Notes: generated from the letters alone by a model not told the origin. 64,000 nucleotides of DNA from Hymenobacter cellulosilyticus (GCF_022919215.1 NZ_CP095046.1:3276501-3340500), one strand, 5' to 3'. Counted from the stretch's first letter, positions 25,326 to 35,061 are shown. Program-made: numbers and translations.

Positions 25326-26240
25326 TTAGGCCGTCACCAGGTTTTCGGCCCGTAGTTCCTTTTCCCCGCTCCAGCGGTAGGCCACCAACTGGCCACCCCG
25401 GGCCACGCTGTAATCGAGGCAAACGGCGTGGGGCCGCAGAATCTGGGGCGTACCGCGCAGCCAGTAGTGCCCGAAAAAGACCGGCGTTTCCTCGGCGTAG
25501 TGGTAGGCATCGGGCAGGGCCGCGTGGTCGACGGGGTGGGAGTCGAGGGCCGGAATGCTTTCCATATAGTAGTCACTGTAAGTGCAGCCCTGGGGGTTGC
25601 ACCACCAGCGTACCCGCATCTTGGTACGCTCATTTCGATCTTTGTCGTAAAAGCTCAAGCCCGGAGGCAGGGTTATTTCCTTGCCTTTGAGTGTCTCTTC
25701 AATGGCGTGGTACTCGGGCGTGCTCCGGTCGGTGGCGCGCAGTAGCACCGCGTCGGTCAGGCAATTGTTGACCAGCACAGAGCGCAGAAAGTCGATGTGG
25801 CGCGGGTCCCAGCAGGCGTGCACCACGCGCAGCTGGCCCAGGTCCAGAAACAGGGGCAGGGTCTTAAACCACTGAATGTAGTCGTGCCACTCTTGGTAAA
25901 GCTCCCGGCCGTTGAATTCCTCGATGGTACGCAGGTGCTGCAGAATGTTGCGCGGCATGTGGGGCCGCAGGTGGCCGCCCTGCGGGTGCTGTTCATAGAA
26001 GCAGATGGCGTTGTACTCGTGGTTGCCCATCACGGCCAGGGCCGCGCCGCCATCCACCATGGCCCGCACAATCTGCAGGGTTTCCCGGATGTTGGGGCCG
26101 CGGTCCACAAAGTCGCCCACGAAGATTACCTGGCGGCTGGGGTGGCGGTACACGCCGTTTTGCAGGGTATAATCAAGCTTAATGAGTAGCTGGCGCAGCT
26201 CGGCGGCGTGGCCGTGAATATCACCGATGAGGTCGTACAT
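25326..26240 (-). CDS. Metallophosphoesterase, PrpE/Ser-Thr phosphatase-like
   Basis: A 304-residue calcineurin-like phosphoesterase. The N-terminus carries the full metal-site set: LIGDIHGHAAEL, VGDFVDRGPNIRETL and VMGNHEYNAICF, and C-terminal FFGHYWLRG supplies the last His. This is the layout of diadenosine tetraphosphatase PrpE/ApaH-like and bacterial Ser/Thr phosphatases; the substrate is undecided. The start at MYDLIGDIHG is the family start. A palindromic repeat (26261-26370) separates it from the next gene upstream on the same strand. Confidence 0.88.
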   Translation of the reverse strand: MYDLIGDIHGHAAELRQLLIKLDYTLQNGVYRHPSRQVIFVGDFVDRGPNIRETLQIVRAMVDGGAALAVMGNHEYNAICFYEQHPQGGHLRPHMPRNILQHLRTIEEFNGRELYQEWHDYIQWFKTLPLFLDLGQLRVVHACWDPRHIDFLRSVLVNNCLTDAVLLRATDRSTPEYHAIEETLKGKEITLPPGLSFYDKDRNERTKMRVRWWCNPQGCTYSDYYMESIPALDSHPVDHAALPDAYHYAEETPVFFGHYWLRGTPQILRPHAVCLDYSVARGGQLVAYRWSGEKELRAENLVTA

Positions 26241-26260
26241 AGGATAACAAGCGAGTAAAA

Positions 26261-26370
26261 TCGTCTGTCATCCTGAGCCTATTGAAGGACCTTATGGGAT
26301 ACGAACGACAAGCGTAATAACGACTCGTGCCAGCGTGATAAGGTCCTTCGCTAAGCTCAGGATGACAGAC
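26261..26370. repeat. Palindromic repeat element, copy 1
   Basis: About 105 bp. Ends CTGTCATCCTGAGC and GCTCAGGATGACAG are exact reverse complements; inside them are GAAGGACCTTAT and ATAAGGTCCTTCGC. The centre has ACGACTCGT, shared with copy 2. It lies between the phosphoesterase start and the alpha/beta hydrolase stop. Confidence 0.85.
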
Positions 26371-26396
26371 AAAAAACGGATCAAAAAAGAAGAAAG

Positions 26397-27280
26397 CTAC
26401 AACTCGCTGCGGACCTGCTCCAGAATCTGGCGCCAGTACTTGAGAAACAGCATGTGGCCCTCGTCGGGGAGCATGCGCAAAGTGGCGTGGGGCAGGCGGG
26501 AAGCCAGGTAGTAAATGGGGTCGGGGTGCCAGATAAAGTCGGCAGTGCCGTGCCAAAGGGTGGTAGGAGCCTGAATGGCGGTCAAAGCAAACTTTGGGCG
26601 GCGGCACAACGCTTGCCCGTCGTAGTACACGCCCTGGCCCTGGTGGGTGAAGCCATGTTGGGCCGCGTCGCGCAGCACAATGCGCGAAACGGGGTTGCCG
26701 GCTTCCTCCTGCTCAGCGGGCCCGAGCATATTCATAAACCGGTCAATCATCCGGTCGGGCTCCCGGGTCCACTGCTGACTCAGGCGGCGAAAAACCGGTT
26801 TGGCCAGGCCGGCCGCGTAGTCGTTGAGAAACTTGATTGTTTTCCAGCGGGGCGGCAGGGCGCGGTAGGTTTCGGGCTCCCCCAGGGCAGGCAGGTGTTG
26901 AGCAAATGCAAAGCGGCCACGCGCCCGGGAAACAGCGCCGCCTGAGCCTGGGCATAAAGTCCGCCCGCCGACCAGCCCAGCAGCGTGAGCGGGCCGGTAA
27001 TCTGCAAGGCGTCGAGGGCAAAAACGGTGTCCTCGGCAAACGACTCCAGCGTCATAGCCGGGTGCACGTCCGAGCGGCCGGAGCCGGGCCGGTTGGGCGC
27101 CACAATCTGCAGCCCGAGCTGGGCTAGCAACTCGGCATTGGGCGGAATGCTCAGGCCCGAGGATGCGTAGCCGTGGTGAAACAGCACCGCCGGGTGGGCC
27201 GGGTCGCCGTACCGGATTACCTCCAACTGGCGCTGGTCGGGCAGCGTGACGAGCACAGGCTGGGCAAAATCGGTGGACAT
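26397..27280 (-). CDS. Alpha/beta hydrolase (frame broken by one missing base)
   Basis: 294 residues after repair. The N-terminal part has the oxyanion region LFHHGYASSG, RPGSGRSD and the nucleophile elbow LLGWSAGGLYAQ (Ser); the C-terminal part has WHGTADFIWHP (catalytic Asp) and DEGHMLFL (His). The frame breaks at the C run 26879-26883 (plus strand); one more base joins LPWG to EPETYRALPPRW and on to the second half. Substrate unknown; typical of small-ester or proline-iminopeptidase-like hydrolases. The gene is framed by two nearly identical palindromes at 26261-26370 and 27308-27413. Start set at MSTDFAQPVLV. Confidence 0.82.
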
Positions 27281-27307
27281 AGGCGTCGAATGAGGCTTAA
27301 AAAAGTC

Positions 27308-27413
27308 TGTCATCCTGAGCCTTAGCGAAGGACCTTATCTGGTAAGAGCGAAAATCGTTGTTACGACTCGTCCTTTGGTGATAAGGTCCTTCGCAGGCTC
27401 AGGATGACAGACG
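27308..27413. repeat. Palindromic repeat element, copy 2
   Basis: Same ends as copy 1 (CTGTCATCCTGAGCC / GGCTCAGGATGACAG), with GCGAAGGACCTTAT and ATAAGGTCCTTCGC arms and the shared TTACGACTCGT centre. It lies upstream of the alpha/beta hydrolase gene. Confidence 0.85.
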
Positions 27414-27440
27414 AAGGAAAGACAAAAGCAGAGGAAAAAC

Positions 27441-28555
27441 CTACTTCAGGCGGACCAGGGTAGCGCCGTAGCCGAACTTCTCTTTTTGGGAGTCTTCGAA
27501 GAACTTGATGTCCTTGTTGCGGCTCAGTAGCTTGTGCAGCTCCTTGCGCAGGGTGCCGTTGCCGGAGCCGTGGATGTAGATGATTTCGTGCATGTTGGTA
27601 GCCAGGGCCCGGCTCAGCGTGTCCTCGAAGGCTTCGAGCTGCAGCTTCAGAATGGCCGTGTTGCTGAGCGCAGGCTCGGCTTTAGCGGCGGTGGGGTCCA
27701 GGGCTTCCAGGTGCAAGTCAACCTCGTGGGGCGGCGCTACCAGGGCCTTGGCTGGCTCGGGAGCGGGAGCTACGGCGGCGGGCTTGGCCGGGGCGTTGCC
27801 GCTGAGTTGCTGCTGCAAGGTTTCGGCCAGCTTCTCGGGCGCTACGGCCACCGGTACCGGGGCTTTTCGTCGAGCTGAAACAGGTAGGCTTCGCGCTGCA
27901 ACACGGGCACGTTGGCCTGCCGGCTGGTGTAGAAGCTGTTGGCCTTAAACTGCACGCGCTTGGTGAGCAGCTCGTAGGCCGTGGTGTCGTTCAGTAGGTG
28001 GGGCAGCAGCTGAATCACCGGAGCCGGCCATTTGTCGAAATCCTTAAGGTGCCAGTGGCCCAGGGGCACACTCACCGACTTGGCCTTGAGCTTGTCGGCA
28101 TACAGGGCGCGGTACTTGCCGGCCGTTTCCTCGCCGTAGGTGAAGAGCACGTCGCGCTCGGTGTGGTTGATGATGTGAAGGGCCAGCAGCTCGGGCGACT
28201 GGTGAGTCAGAGCCAAATACAAGCCCTTCTGCACGGGGGCAGCTTTCGGGGCTGGCGGTGCATCGGGGCCCTCCGATTTTTTGGCTGCCGGCTGAGTGGC
28301 CACGCCAGCCGCTTTGGCGGCTTTGGAAGCCTGCACGGCACCGTTGGCGGCCATCTTTTTCTCGGCGGCGGCGGCGCTGGCGCTCAGGCCAAAGGTTTTG
28401 GTTTCTTCGGCGGCTACCACCACTACTTCGCGGCGCAGCACAGGAATAGTAAAGTCGTTGTCGATGGCGACTTCCACCAGCTCACTGTCGAGCAGGCGGG
28501 TGATGATGCCTTCTTCGCGGCCGGTTAGTAAACGGACCCGGTCTCCTACGTTCAT
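27441..28555 (-). CDS. DUF2027 and Smr-domain protein (frame broken by one missing base)
   Basis: 371 residues after repair. The N-terminus MNVGDRVRLLTGREEGIITRLLD is a KOW/Tudor-like beta unit; the middle (YLALTHQSPELLALHIINHT ... LPHLLNDTTAYELLTKRVQF) is the DUF2027 region; the C-terminus is an Smr domain (PHEVDLHLEAL ... EIIYIHGSGNGTLRKELHKL) with the HGxGxGxLR motif of MutS2-type nucleases. The reading frame is lost near 27859-27862; one added base gives a continuous EKxPVPVAVAPEKLAETL. Role unknown, perhaps nucleic-acid binding or cleavage. Strongly conserved layout in Bacteroidota. Confidence 0.85.
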
Positions 28556-28585
28556 ATCGGAAAGGTTAGTTGCTGGATGGGTGGG

Positions 28586-28629
28586 GTGGCTGAAGATCGG
28601 GAGCAGGGCGCTTCCGACTCTTCAGCCAC
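28586..28629. repeat. Hairpin in the Smr-DUF2279 intergenic region
   Basis: Perfect 11-bp stem GTGGCTGAAGA / TCTTCAGCCAC with a second partial stem inside (TCGG...CCGA). No T run; could act as RNA stabiliser or terminator for the gene ending at 28738. Confidence 0.5.
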
Positions 28630-28737
28630 TCTATAGGGCAGGGGCGCAAGGTACGCACAATTGCCCCGGTTGCCTTTTACGACCTTTCTGGGCGCGCAGG
28701 GCAATTCAGACAACAATCCTTAGCCGGCAAGCATTCC

Positions 28738-29703
28738 TTAAAAATAAAGTCCGTGCAGCACCAGGCCGTGGCGGGAGTTGTATTCCAGGGCCGGGGCAGG
28801 CAAATGGAAGATACTGGCCACGTAAAACACGCGCTTGAGCAGCTTGCTGCGGGTGGGGATGCGGCGCAGGTTCACATCCAGGCTGAGGTAGTACTGCCGG
28901 TAGGGGTACAGGCCCAGAGCCGCGTTGGCGTCGGGGTCGTTGTAGACCATTTCCTGGGCCCCGTAGCCCACGGCGGGCTGCAGCCACTTGGGCCATTTGC
29001 TTTCGGGCCGGAGCCAGGCGGCTAGGTCGGTGCAGAGCCAGTAGGTTTGGCCGTTGTAGTCCTTCAGGTGCTGCTCGGCCAAGGACTTGCCCAGCACGTT
29101 GGGCCGTAGCCGGGCGTAGGAAGTGGTGTGAAACGAGTATTTGGGCATAATCCGCACTTCGTTCCAGGCCAGCTGCTGTCCGATTAAAGCCGCCGAGCCC
29201 AGGAAGTTGGCCGCCAAATCGGTGGCGGAGGCACCGTAGGCCGGGTCGCGCCCGTCGAGCACCTCGATGGGGCTTTGCAGCAGAAACCCCACGAAGCCCC
29301 CGTACCAGGTGGCCGTGCGGTCGGGCACCCGGGCCCAGCGCAGCATGTCCACGGCGCCCCGGCTTTCGTGAAACGCGCCCCAGAAGTGCCCGGCCTTGTC
29401 CATCTGCCGCCACTCGGGCAGGTCATTAAACCAGTGAAAGCTGCTGCGCGGTCCGGTGTACCAGCCCTGGTCGAGTAGGTAGAGCAGGCCGGTGTAGCTT
29501 ACCACCAACCCGCCAGCCAGCACGGGCAGGCGGTGGGAGCGGGGCGCGGCCGAAGCGGCAGAGTCGGGAGGTGGGGCCGTGGGCAGGCTCGTGGGCGGCG
29601 CCGGCTGCTGGGCCTGGGCCGGCAGGATTGCAGCCAGCACCAGACCCGGCACCAGCAGGGCCCGGGCGCAACAGGAGGCCAGCAGACGGGAAATTTTGCT
29701 CAT
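28738..29703 (-). CDS. DUF2279 family envelope protein
   Basis: A 321-residue protein with a signal peptide (ALLVPGLVLAAILPAQAQ), a Pro/Ala-rich linker, one hydrophobic segment (LPVLAGGLVVSYTGLLYLL) and the DUF2279 core WRQMDKAGHFWGAFHESRG ... WYGGFVGFLLQSPIEVLDG. The DKxxH pattern near a membrane segment is the family hallmark (YfiM-like). Function is not known. The C-terminal 100 residues (YYLSLDVNLRRIPTRSKLLKRV) look like beta strands of an outer-membrane-associated protein. Confidence 0.8.
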   Translation of the reverse strand: MSKISRLLASCCARALLVPGLVLAAILPAQAQQPAPPTSLPTAPPPDSAASAAPRSHRLPVLAGGLVVSYTGLLYLLDQGWYTGPRSSFHWFNDLPEWRQMDKAGHFWGAFHESRGAVDMLRWARVPDRTATWYGGFVGFLLQSPIEVLDGRDPAYGASATDLAANFLGSAALIGQQLAWNEVRIMPKYSFHTTSYARLRPNVLGKSLAEQHLKDYNGQTYWLCTDLAAWLRPESKWPKWLQPAVGYGAQEMVYNDPDANAALGLYPYRQYYLSLDVNLRRIPTRSKLLKRVFYVASIFHLPAPALEYNSRHGLVLHGLYF

Positions 29704-29891
29704 TCAGAAAGGAACCGGTGAGCTGCCTAAGCAGCGCGGCAAAGCTACGAACAAAAGCCGCCGCGGGCCGGCCCAGCCCGGGGGTGAGTATAATTATACG
29801 CAGGCTTTGACTACGGTTTCTGGCTGTTTAACTTGCGTAATATTTTCACCTTTTGTCCACTCGAAATCTTCCACCAATTCCCACAGTTTCA

Positions 29892-32711
29892 ATGAAAAAA
29901 CTTCGACTATTGCTGGGGCTGCTTTTGCTCCTGACCGGCGGAATGACGGCGACTCAGGCCCAAGTCGTGACCACCCAGCCGACTTTCGTGCGCGACAATG
30001 AGCCAGTAACGCTCACCTTCGACGCCACCCAGGGCAACGGCGCTCTGGCCGGCTTCACGGGTCCGGTCTATATCTGGACCGGCGTGATTACCGATAAGAG
30101 CACTTCCAACTCGGACTGGAAGTACGTGAAGAGCCCTTCGTTTGGCACGCCCGACCCGGCCGCCCAGCTCACGCGCAGCACCACCAATCCGAACCTGTAC
30201 AGCATCACCTTCACGCCCCGTACGTTCTACGGCGTGCCCGCCACCGACCAGATTCTGAAGCTGGCCATGATTTTCAAGAACGGCCCGGGTACGATTGTGG
30301 GCCGGGGTACCGGCGGCGACATTTTCGTGGACGTAACCCAGGGCTCGGCCCTGTCGGTGCGCCTGACCTCACCCGTAGAGCCCGGCGGCGGCAACCCGCT
30401 GTTCGTGGCCGCCAACGCGGCCCTGAGCGTGAGCGGCACGGCTTCGGCCTCGGCCAACCTGGCCTTGTACCTGAACAAGACCCTGATAACCCAGCAAAGC
30501 AACACGACCACGCTCACCGGCTCGGTAACGCCCACGCAGGCTGGCCGCAACGTGATTCGCCTGACGGCCACCAGCGGCAGCACCACGGTTTCTGACTCCG
30601 TAGTAGTTATCATCCGGCCCACGGTAGCGGTAGCAGCTTTGCCCGCCGGCGCCAAGGACGGCATTACCTACCTCAACGGCGGCACTTCGGTTATTCTGAA
30701 GCTGACGGCCCCGAACAAGCAGTTTGCCTACGTGTTGGGTGAGTTCAACAACTTTCAGCCCACGGAAGCCGGCTACATGAACAAGACCCCCGACGGCAAC
30801 AGCTGGTGGATTCAGATCAACGGTCTGACGCCGGGCCAGGAGTATGCTTACCAGTACCTGGTAGACGGCAACCTGCGCGTGGCCGACCCTTACTCGGAAA
30901 AGGTGCTGGACCCCAGCAACGACCGGTTTATTCCCGCCGTTACTTACCCCAACCTGAAAGCCTACCCTACGGCCCTGACCACCGGCATCGTGTCGGTACT
31001 GCAAACCAACCAGGCCGCTTACCAGTGGCAAACTACCACCTTCGCCCGTCCGGCCCGCACCGATATGGTGGTGTATGAGCTGCACCTGCGCGACTTCCTG
31101 GCCCGCCACGACTACCAGACCCTGCGCGACACGCTCAACTACCTGCAGCGCCTGGGCGTGAATACCATCGAGCTGATGCCCATCAACGAGTTTGAGGGCA
31201 ACGAAAGCTGGGGCTATAACCCTTCGTTCTACTTCGCGCCCGACAAGTACTACGGCCCGAAAAACGAGCTGAAGCGCCTCGTCGACGAGTGCCACCGCCG
31301 CGGTATTGCCGTGGTACTGGATATGGTGCTGAACCATTCCTTCGGCCAGTCGCCGATGGTGCAGCTCTACTTCCAGAACGACAAGCCCGCCGCCAACAGC
31401 CCTTGGTTTAACGCCGATGCTACCCACCCCTTCAACGTGGGCTACGACTTCAACCACGAAAGCCCCTTCACCAAGTACTTCTCGAAGCGCGTGATGGAGT
31501 TCTGGCTGCAGGAGTACAAGGTGGACGGTTACCGCTTCGACCTGAGCAAGGGCTTTACCCAGCGTACTAATACCGACGTGGGTGCCTGGGGCAACTACGA
31601 CCAGTCGCGCATCGACATCTGGAAGGATTACTACGACTTCATGAAGACCGTGGACCCGAACGTGTACTGTATCCTGGAGCACTTCGCTGACAATTCTGAG
31701 GAGAAGGTGCTGGCCGACTACGGCATGATGCTGTGGGGCAACATGAGCCATGCCTACAACGAAGCCACGATGGGCTACGTGGCTACCTCCGACTTCAGCG
31801 GCGTTTACCACGGGGCCCGTAACTGGAACAGCCCGAACCTGGTTAGCTACATGGAAAGCCACGATGAGGAGCGCCTCATGTTCAAGAACCTGACCTACGG
31901 CAACCAGGCCAACCCTGCCCACAACGTGCGCGACCTGAACACGGCCCTGGCCCGCAACGAGGCTGCTGCCGCCTTCTTCTTTACCGTACCCGGCCCCAAG
32001 ATGATCTGGCAGTTTGGCGAAGTAGGCTACGACGTGAGCATCGACGAAAACGGCCGCGTGGGCAACAAGCCGATTCGCTGGGAGTACTACCAGAACGCCA
32101 ACCGCCGCAAGCTCTACAACACCTACCGGGAGCTGATTGCCCTGAAGAAAACCCAGCCGGTATTCAAAACGGGCACCTACACCCAGAAGCTGAACGGCGC
32201 TACCAAGTCGATTCACCTCACCGATGCCAACCTGCAGGTAACCGTGCTCGGCAACTTCGACGTGACAGCCCAGCCCATCAACCCCGAGTTCCAGCGCACC
32301 GGCAAGTGGTACAACTACCTGAGCGGCGACTCCATCACGGTTTCGAGCACCACGGCGCCCCTTACGCTGCAGCCCGGCCAGTACGCGGTGTATACCTCGC
32401 GCTTGCTCAAAAAATCCGCGGTGCTCAGCAACAAAGCCCGCACCACGGAGGCCCTGCGCCTGACGGCTGCTCCCAACCCCACGAGCAGCACGGCTCAGAT
32501 CCGCTACGAGCTGACCACGCCCGCCACCGTGACCGTAACGGTGCAGAACCTGCTGGGCGCTACCCTGCGCACGGTTAGCTCGGGTGCCAAGCAGTCGGCC
32601 GGCGCCTACCAGCTCAGCCTGCCCGTGCAGGATTTGGCCAACGGCATCTATCTGATTCGCCTGAACACCGGCGCCCTTACCCAGACTACGCGTTTGGTAG
32701 TGCAGCACTAA
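29892..32711 (+). CDS. Secreted GH13 alpha-amylase family enzyme with T9SS tail
   Basis: A 939-residue starch-active glycoside hydrolase. Order: signal peptide (MKKLRLLLGLLLLLTGG); N-terminal beta domains to about residue 250; a CBM48-like module (FAYVLGEFNNFQPTEAGYMN); GH13 barrel from about residue 390 with region I VVLDMVLNHSFGQ, nucleophile Asp550 in GYRFDLSKGF, acid/base Glu596 in YCILEHFADN, and SYMESHDEER; then a C-terminal beta domain and a T9SS type A sorting tail (LTAAPNPTSSTAQIRYEL ... TTRLVVQH). It is exported to the surface or medium and should cut alpha-1,4-glucans. The start at 29892 begins the signal peptide. It works with the SusCDE genes 4-10 kb away. Confidence 0.93.
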   Translation: MKKLRLLLGLLLLLTGGMTATQAQVVTTQPTFVRDNEPVTLTFDATQGNGALAGFTGPVYIWTGVITDKSTSNSDWKYVKSPSFGTPDPAAQLTRSTTNPNLYSITFTPRTFYGVPATDQILKLAMIFKNGPGTIVGRGTGGDIFVDVTQGSALSVRLTSPVEPGGGNPLFVAANAALSVSGTASASANLALYLNKTLITQQSNTTTLTGSVTPTQAGRNVIRLTATSGSTTVSDSVVVIIRPTVAVAALPAGAKDGITYLNGGTSVILKLTAPNKQFAYVLGEFNNFQPTEAGYMNKTPDGNSWWIQINGLTPGQEYAYQYLVDGNLRVADPYSEKVLDPSNDRFIPAVTYPNLKAYPTALTTGIVSVLQTNQAAYQWQTTTFARPARTDMVVYELHLRDFLARHDYQTLRDTLNYLQRLGVNTIELMPINEFEGNESWGYNPSFYFAPDKYYGPKNELKRLVDECHRRGIAVVLDMVLNHSFGQSPMVQLYFQNDKPAANSPWFNADATHPFNVGYDFNHESPFTKYFSKRVMEFWLQEYKVDGYRFDLSKGFTQRTNTDVGAWGNYDQSRIDIWKDYYDFMKTVDPNVYCILEHFADNSEEKVLADYGMMLWGNMSHAYNEATMGYVATSDFSGVYHGARNWNSPNLVSYMESHDEERLMFKNLTYGNQANPAHNVRDLNTALARNEAAAAFFFTVPGPKMIWQFGEVGYDVSIDENGRVGNKPIRWEYYQNANRRKLYNTYRELIALKKTQPVFKTGTYTQKLNGATKSIHLTDANLQVTVLGNFDVTAQPINPEFQRTGKWYNYLSGDSITVSSTTAPLTLQPGQYAVYTSRLLKKSAVLSNKARTTEALRLTAAPNPTSSTAQIRYELTTPATVTVTVQNLLGATLRTVSSGAKQSAGAYQLSLPVQDLANGIYLIRLNTGALTQTTRLVVQH

Positions 32712-32756
32712 GGGTAGAGCTTAGAAGCTAGAACTCAGACCAAGTTCTGAAAAAAG

Positions 32757-32792
32757 AAAAGAGGCCAATTCCGCAAGGAATTGGCCTCTTTT
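32757..32792. terminator. Terminator after the amylase gene
   Basis: Perfect 16-bp stem with a GCAA tetraloop (arms 32757-32772 and 32777-32792), A4/T4 ends so it can work on both strands. Confidence 0.9.
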
Positions 32793-32843
32793 GGTAACTC
32801 AGCCTATCAACCTCTCATGTACTTCTGAGTTATGAGTTCTGAG

Positions 32844-33689
32844 CTAGGCTTCCTGCTCGTGGTAGCTCACCAGATCATCGATGGGGGAGCGGATGATTTT
32901 GCCGACTTCCATGCCGTGGCTGCGGGCCACCTGAAACAGGGCGTCGCGGAAGTTATAGGCCACCGAACCCACGCAGTTGAAGGTGTAGTCCTGGAAGTTG
33001 GGATAGTGCAGCACGATGTTCTCAAAGAACGTCTCGAAGCCCTGGAGTACGATTTCGCGGCAGTAGCTGATGTTGTTGTGGTCGTAGGCAAACTTGCCGA
33101 AGCTGGCCAAAAACCGGTTGGGCAGGGGCTGGTTGTAAAGCCGGTCCAGAATATCCTCGCGGGTGAGCTTGTACTCCTCGCGGAAGATGTCCTGCAGGCC
33201 GTCGGGTAGCAGGCCGCGCAGGTAGTCGCGCATCAGGCGCTTGCCGATAAAAGAGCCCGAGCCCTCGTCGCCGAGGAAGTAGCCCAGCGAATCGACGTTG
33301 TAGGTAATTTTCTCACCGTCGTAGAGGCAGGAGTTGGTGCCGGTGCCCAGGATGGCGGCAAAGCCGGGCTTGCGGCCCAGCAGGGCGCGGGCGGCGGCCA
33401 GCAGGTCGTGGTCTACCGTAACGTTGGCATTAGGGAAGGTCTGCCGCATGGCCTGGGCAATAACGTCGGCTTTCTTCGGAGACGAAACGCCAGCGCCGTA
33501 GTAGTGCACTTCACGCACCGTTTCGCGGGCCAGGGTCTCGGGCAGGTTTTTGTCGAGCGAGGCGGCAATGGCGGGCGTTTGAATGAAGTCGGGGTTATAC
33601 CCTTCAGTGTTGAAGTACACCCGGTTGCCAGTCTCGTCGAGCTGACACCAGCTGCTCTTGGTCGAGCCGCCGTCGGCAATGAGAATCAT
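32844..33689 (-). CDS. BadF/BadG-type sugar kinase (N-acetylglucosamine kinase-like)
   Basis: A 281-residue ASKHA-fold ATPase. Phosphate-1 loop: MILIADGGSTKSSWCQLD; phosphate-2: AAILGTGTNSCLYDGEK; connecting motif: SLGYFLGDEGSGSFIGKRLM. This matches the BadF/BadG/BcrA/BcrD family, whose stand-alone members in Bacteroidota are mostly N-acetylglucosamine kinases. Cytosolic phosphorylation of an amino sugar is the likely role; this is a family inference. The start at 33689 matches the conserved first strand; an upstream in-frame ATG adds residues unlike the family. Confidence 0.82.
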   Translation of the reverse strand: MILIADGGSTKSSWCQLDETGNRVYFNTEGYNPDFIQTPAIAASLDKNLPETLARETVREVHYYGAGVSSPKKADVIAQAMRQTFPNANVTVDHDLLAAARALLGRKPGFAAILGTGTNSCLYDGEKITYNVDSLGYFLGDEGSGSFIGKRLMRDYLRGLLPDGLQDIFREEYKLTREDILDRLYNQPLPNRFLASFGKFAYDHNNISYCREIVLQGFETFFENIVLHYPNFQDYTFNCVGSVAYNFRDALFQVARSHGMEVGKIIRSPIDDLVSYHEQEA

Positions 33690-34156
33690 ACGGTAGAAGT
33701 AATGGTAGTGAAGAAAGACCCTGAATCCGGGCGTCGCTTCAATGCCGGGCCAAGAGGTTCCGGCCCGAAGATGCACGCCCCGATTTCAGTCAACAGCCGC
33801 CCCATGGTCCAGACCACGCGCAAGCTATTCGGTTGCGAAGCTAGCAGGTTCGCCGAAACGTACGGCAGTGCCAGGACACATTCTCATCATACTAATGAGG
33901 CTGAAGGCTGCAGATTTGGGTGCCGGAGGCTGCTAAAACGTCTTTTTTCGCCCAAAACGCGGCTTTTTAGGCTGCGCCTTCACCCAGTAGTAAGCAGTAA
34001 CTCACGCCGGGTTTATTTTATAAGTTGCGTAGTAAATTTGCTTGTGCAGCCATTTTCGGGACTGTTTGCTCAAAAGGAACCCCGCTGCGCTGCTGCCCGA
34101 TTTGGGGCCCGCCGCAGCCGGGAAGTCTGCTGACTTTGTAGAATGTTATAGGCAAA
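33690..34156. other. Gap without a credible gene
   Basis: About 470 bp. Reading frames here have no recognisable protein features. A TAAATTTG sequence at about 34030 fits the TAnnTTTG promoter pattern on the plus strand, but no gene follows before the terminator at 34157. A small RNA or decayed gene is possible; nothing supports either directly. Confidence 0.4.
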
Positions 34157-34189
34157 GAAAAAGGCCGCTGGAGTTCCAGCGGCCTTTTT
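34157..34189. terminator. Terminator after the SusE gene
   Basis: AAAAAGGCCGCTGG / CCAGCGGCCTTTTT, 14-bp stem with AGTT loop, T run on both strands. Confidence 0.88.
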
Positions 34190-34214
34190 CGGTAGAGCAG
34201 TAGCCTTGCGGATA

Positions 34215-34985
34215 CTAGTTCTTCTTCATGGTGTAAGTAGGCTTGGGCGTCGCGTTGTAGTCCAGCGTGATGGTGTAGTTGCCAGCTTCAGCCAGCTTGA
34301 TGTCAGCACCATCCTGCTTCAACGAACCATCCGGGCCATCGGCTCCTAGGTTGTTAGTCCACGCCTTGTTAGCACGGAACTTGAAAAAGTCGGCTTTCAT
34401 GTCTGTGGTCAGCGTCCAGACTTTCTTGTCGTAATCGTAGTTCATTACCACGTCGGTGTCCCAGCCTTTGCCAGCCGGGCCAATCAGACCCCACACCAGG
34501 GCCGGCAGCTCGCGCGACTCGTAGGGAGTACCCGACAAGGAAGCCAGGGCCGTGATATAGGCGGGCACGTTGGCGGCATAGGAAGACTTCAGGCGTACGT
34601 CAACCTGGGCCGGTTGGCCCACGGTAAAGCCCAGGTCTTTAAACAGGGCGTTTACTTCCGACACGGTGAAGGCCTTGCGCACGGCACCACTAACGTCAAC
34701 GTCCTTGGTGGTAGCGAAGTTGGTGCCTTTCTTGGCAAACTGCAGCGTGTAGGTCATCGTGGCCGGGTAGCCACCCTCGCTGAAGCTCAGCGTGATGGGC
34801 GTCCAGCTGTAGGTTACGGCCGTTTTGTCGGCATCTTCTTTCTGCAAAGCAACCGTCGTGGCCGAAGCCGTCAGGACAGGGGCAGAGCCGGGTTCTGCCG
34901 TCACCTTGACCTCGTCTTTCTCGCAGGAAGACATCAGGACCACGGCGGCGCACAGCCCGACGATACGGGTAAGCCAGTTTTTCAT
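34215..34985 (-). CDS. SusE-domain starch-binding lipoprotein
   Basis: A 256-residue surface lipoprotein: signal ending VVLMSSC, then the SusE N-terminal Ig-like domain (VLTASATTVALQKEDADKTAVTYSW ... YTLQFAKKGTNF) and a C-terminal carbohydrate-binding module (TDMKADFFKFRANKAWTNNLGAD ... GNYTITLDYNATPKPTYTM). It should help capture starch or maltooligosaccharide at the cell surface. It is the last gene of a susC-susD-susE operon, 76 bp after susD. Confidence 0.88.
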   Translation of the reverse strand: MKNWLTRIVGLCAAVVLMSSCEKDEVKVTAEPGSAPVLTASATTVALQKEDADKTAVTYSWTPITLSFSEGGYPATMTYTLQFAKKGTNFATTKDVDVSGAVRKAFTVSEVNALFKDLGFTVGQPAQVDVRLKSSYAANVPAYITALASLSGTPYESRELPALVWGLIGPAGKGWDTDVVMNYDYDKKVWTLTTDMKADFFKFRANKAWTNNLGADGPDGSLKQDGADIKLAEAGNYTITLDYNATPKPTYTMKKN

Positions 34986-35061
34986 GGGAATTTTATTGAG
35001 TTGAGTGATTCTAAAGCGGCGGGAACTCGCAGGAAGTTCCCGCCGCCGAAAAACGCTTGGG

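Noticed and set aside
30369..32708. Very long open frame (779 codons) antisense to the amylase gene
   Set aside because: The sense strand encodes a complete GH13 enzyme with all catalytic motifs. Long antisense frames are expected in GC-rich genes with strong third-position bias; the antisense product has no recognisable domain.
33408..34133. Plus-strand frames of 241 and 64 codons between the kinase and SusE genes
   Set aside because: They partly run antisense to the kinase and have no recognisable features.
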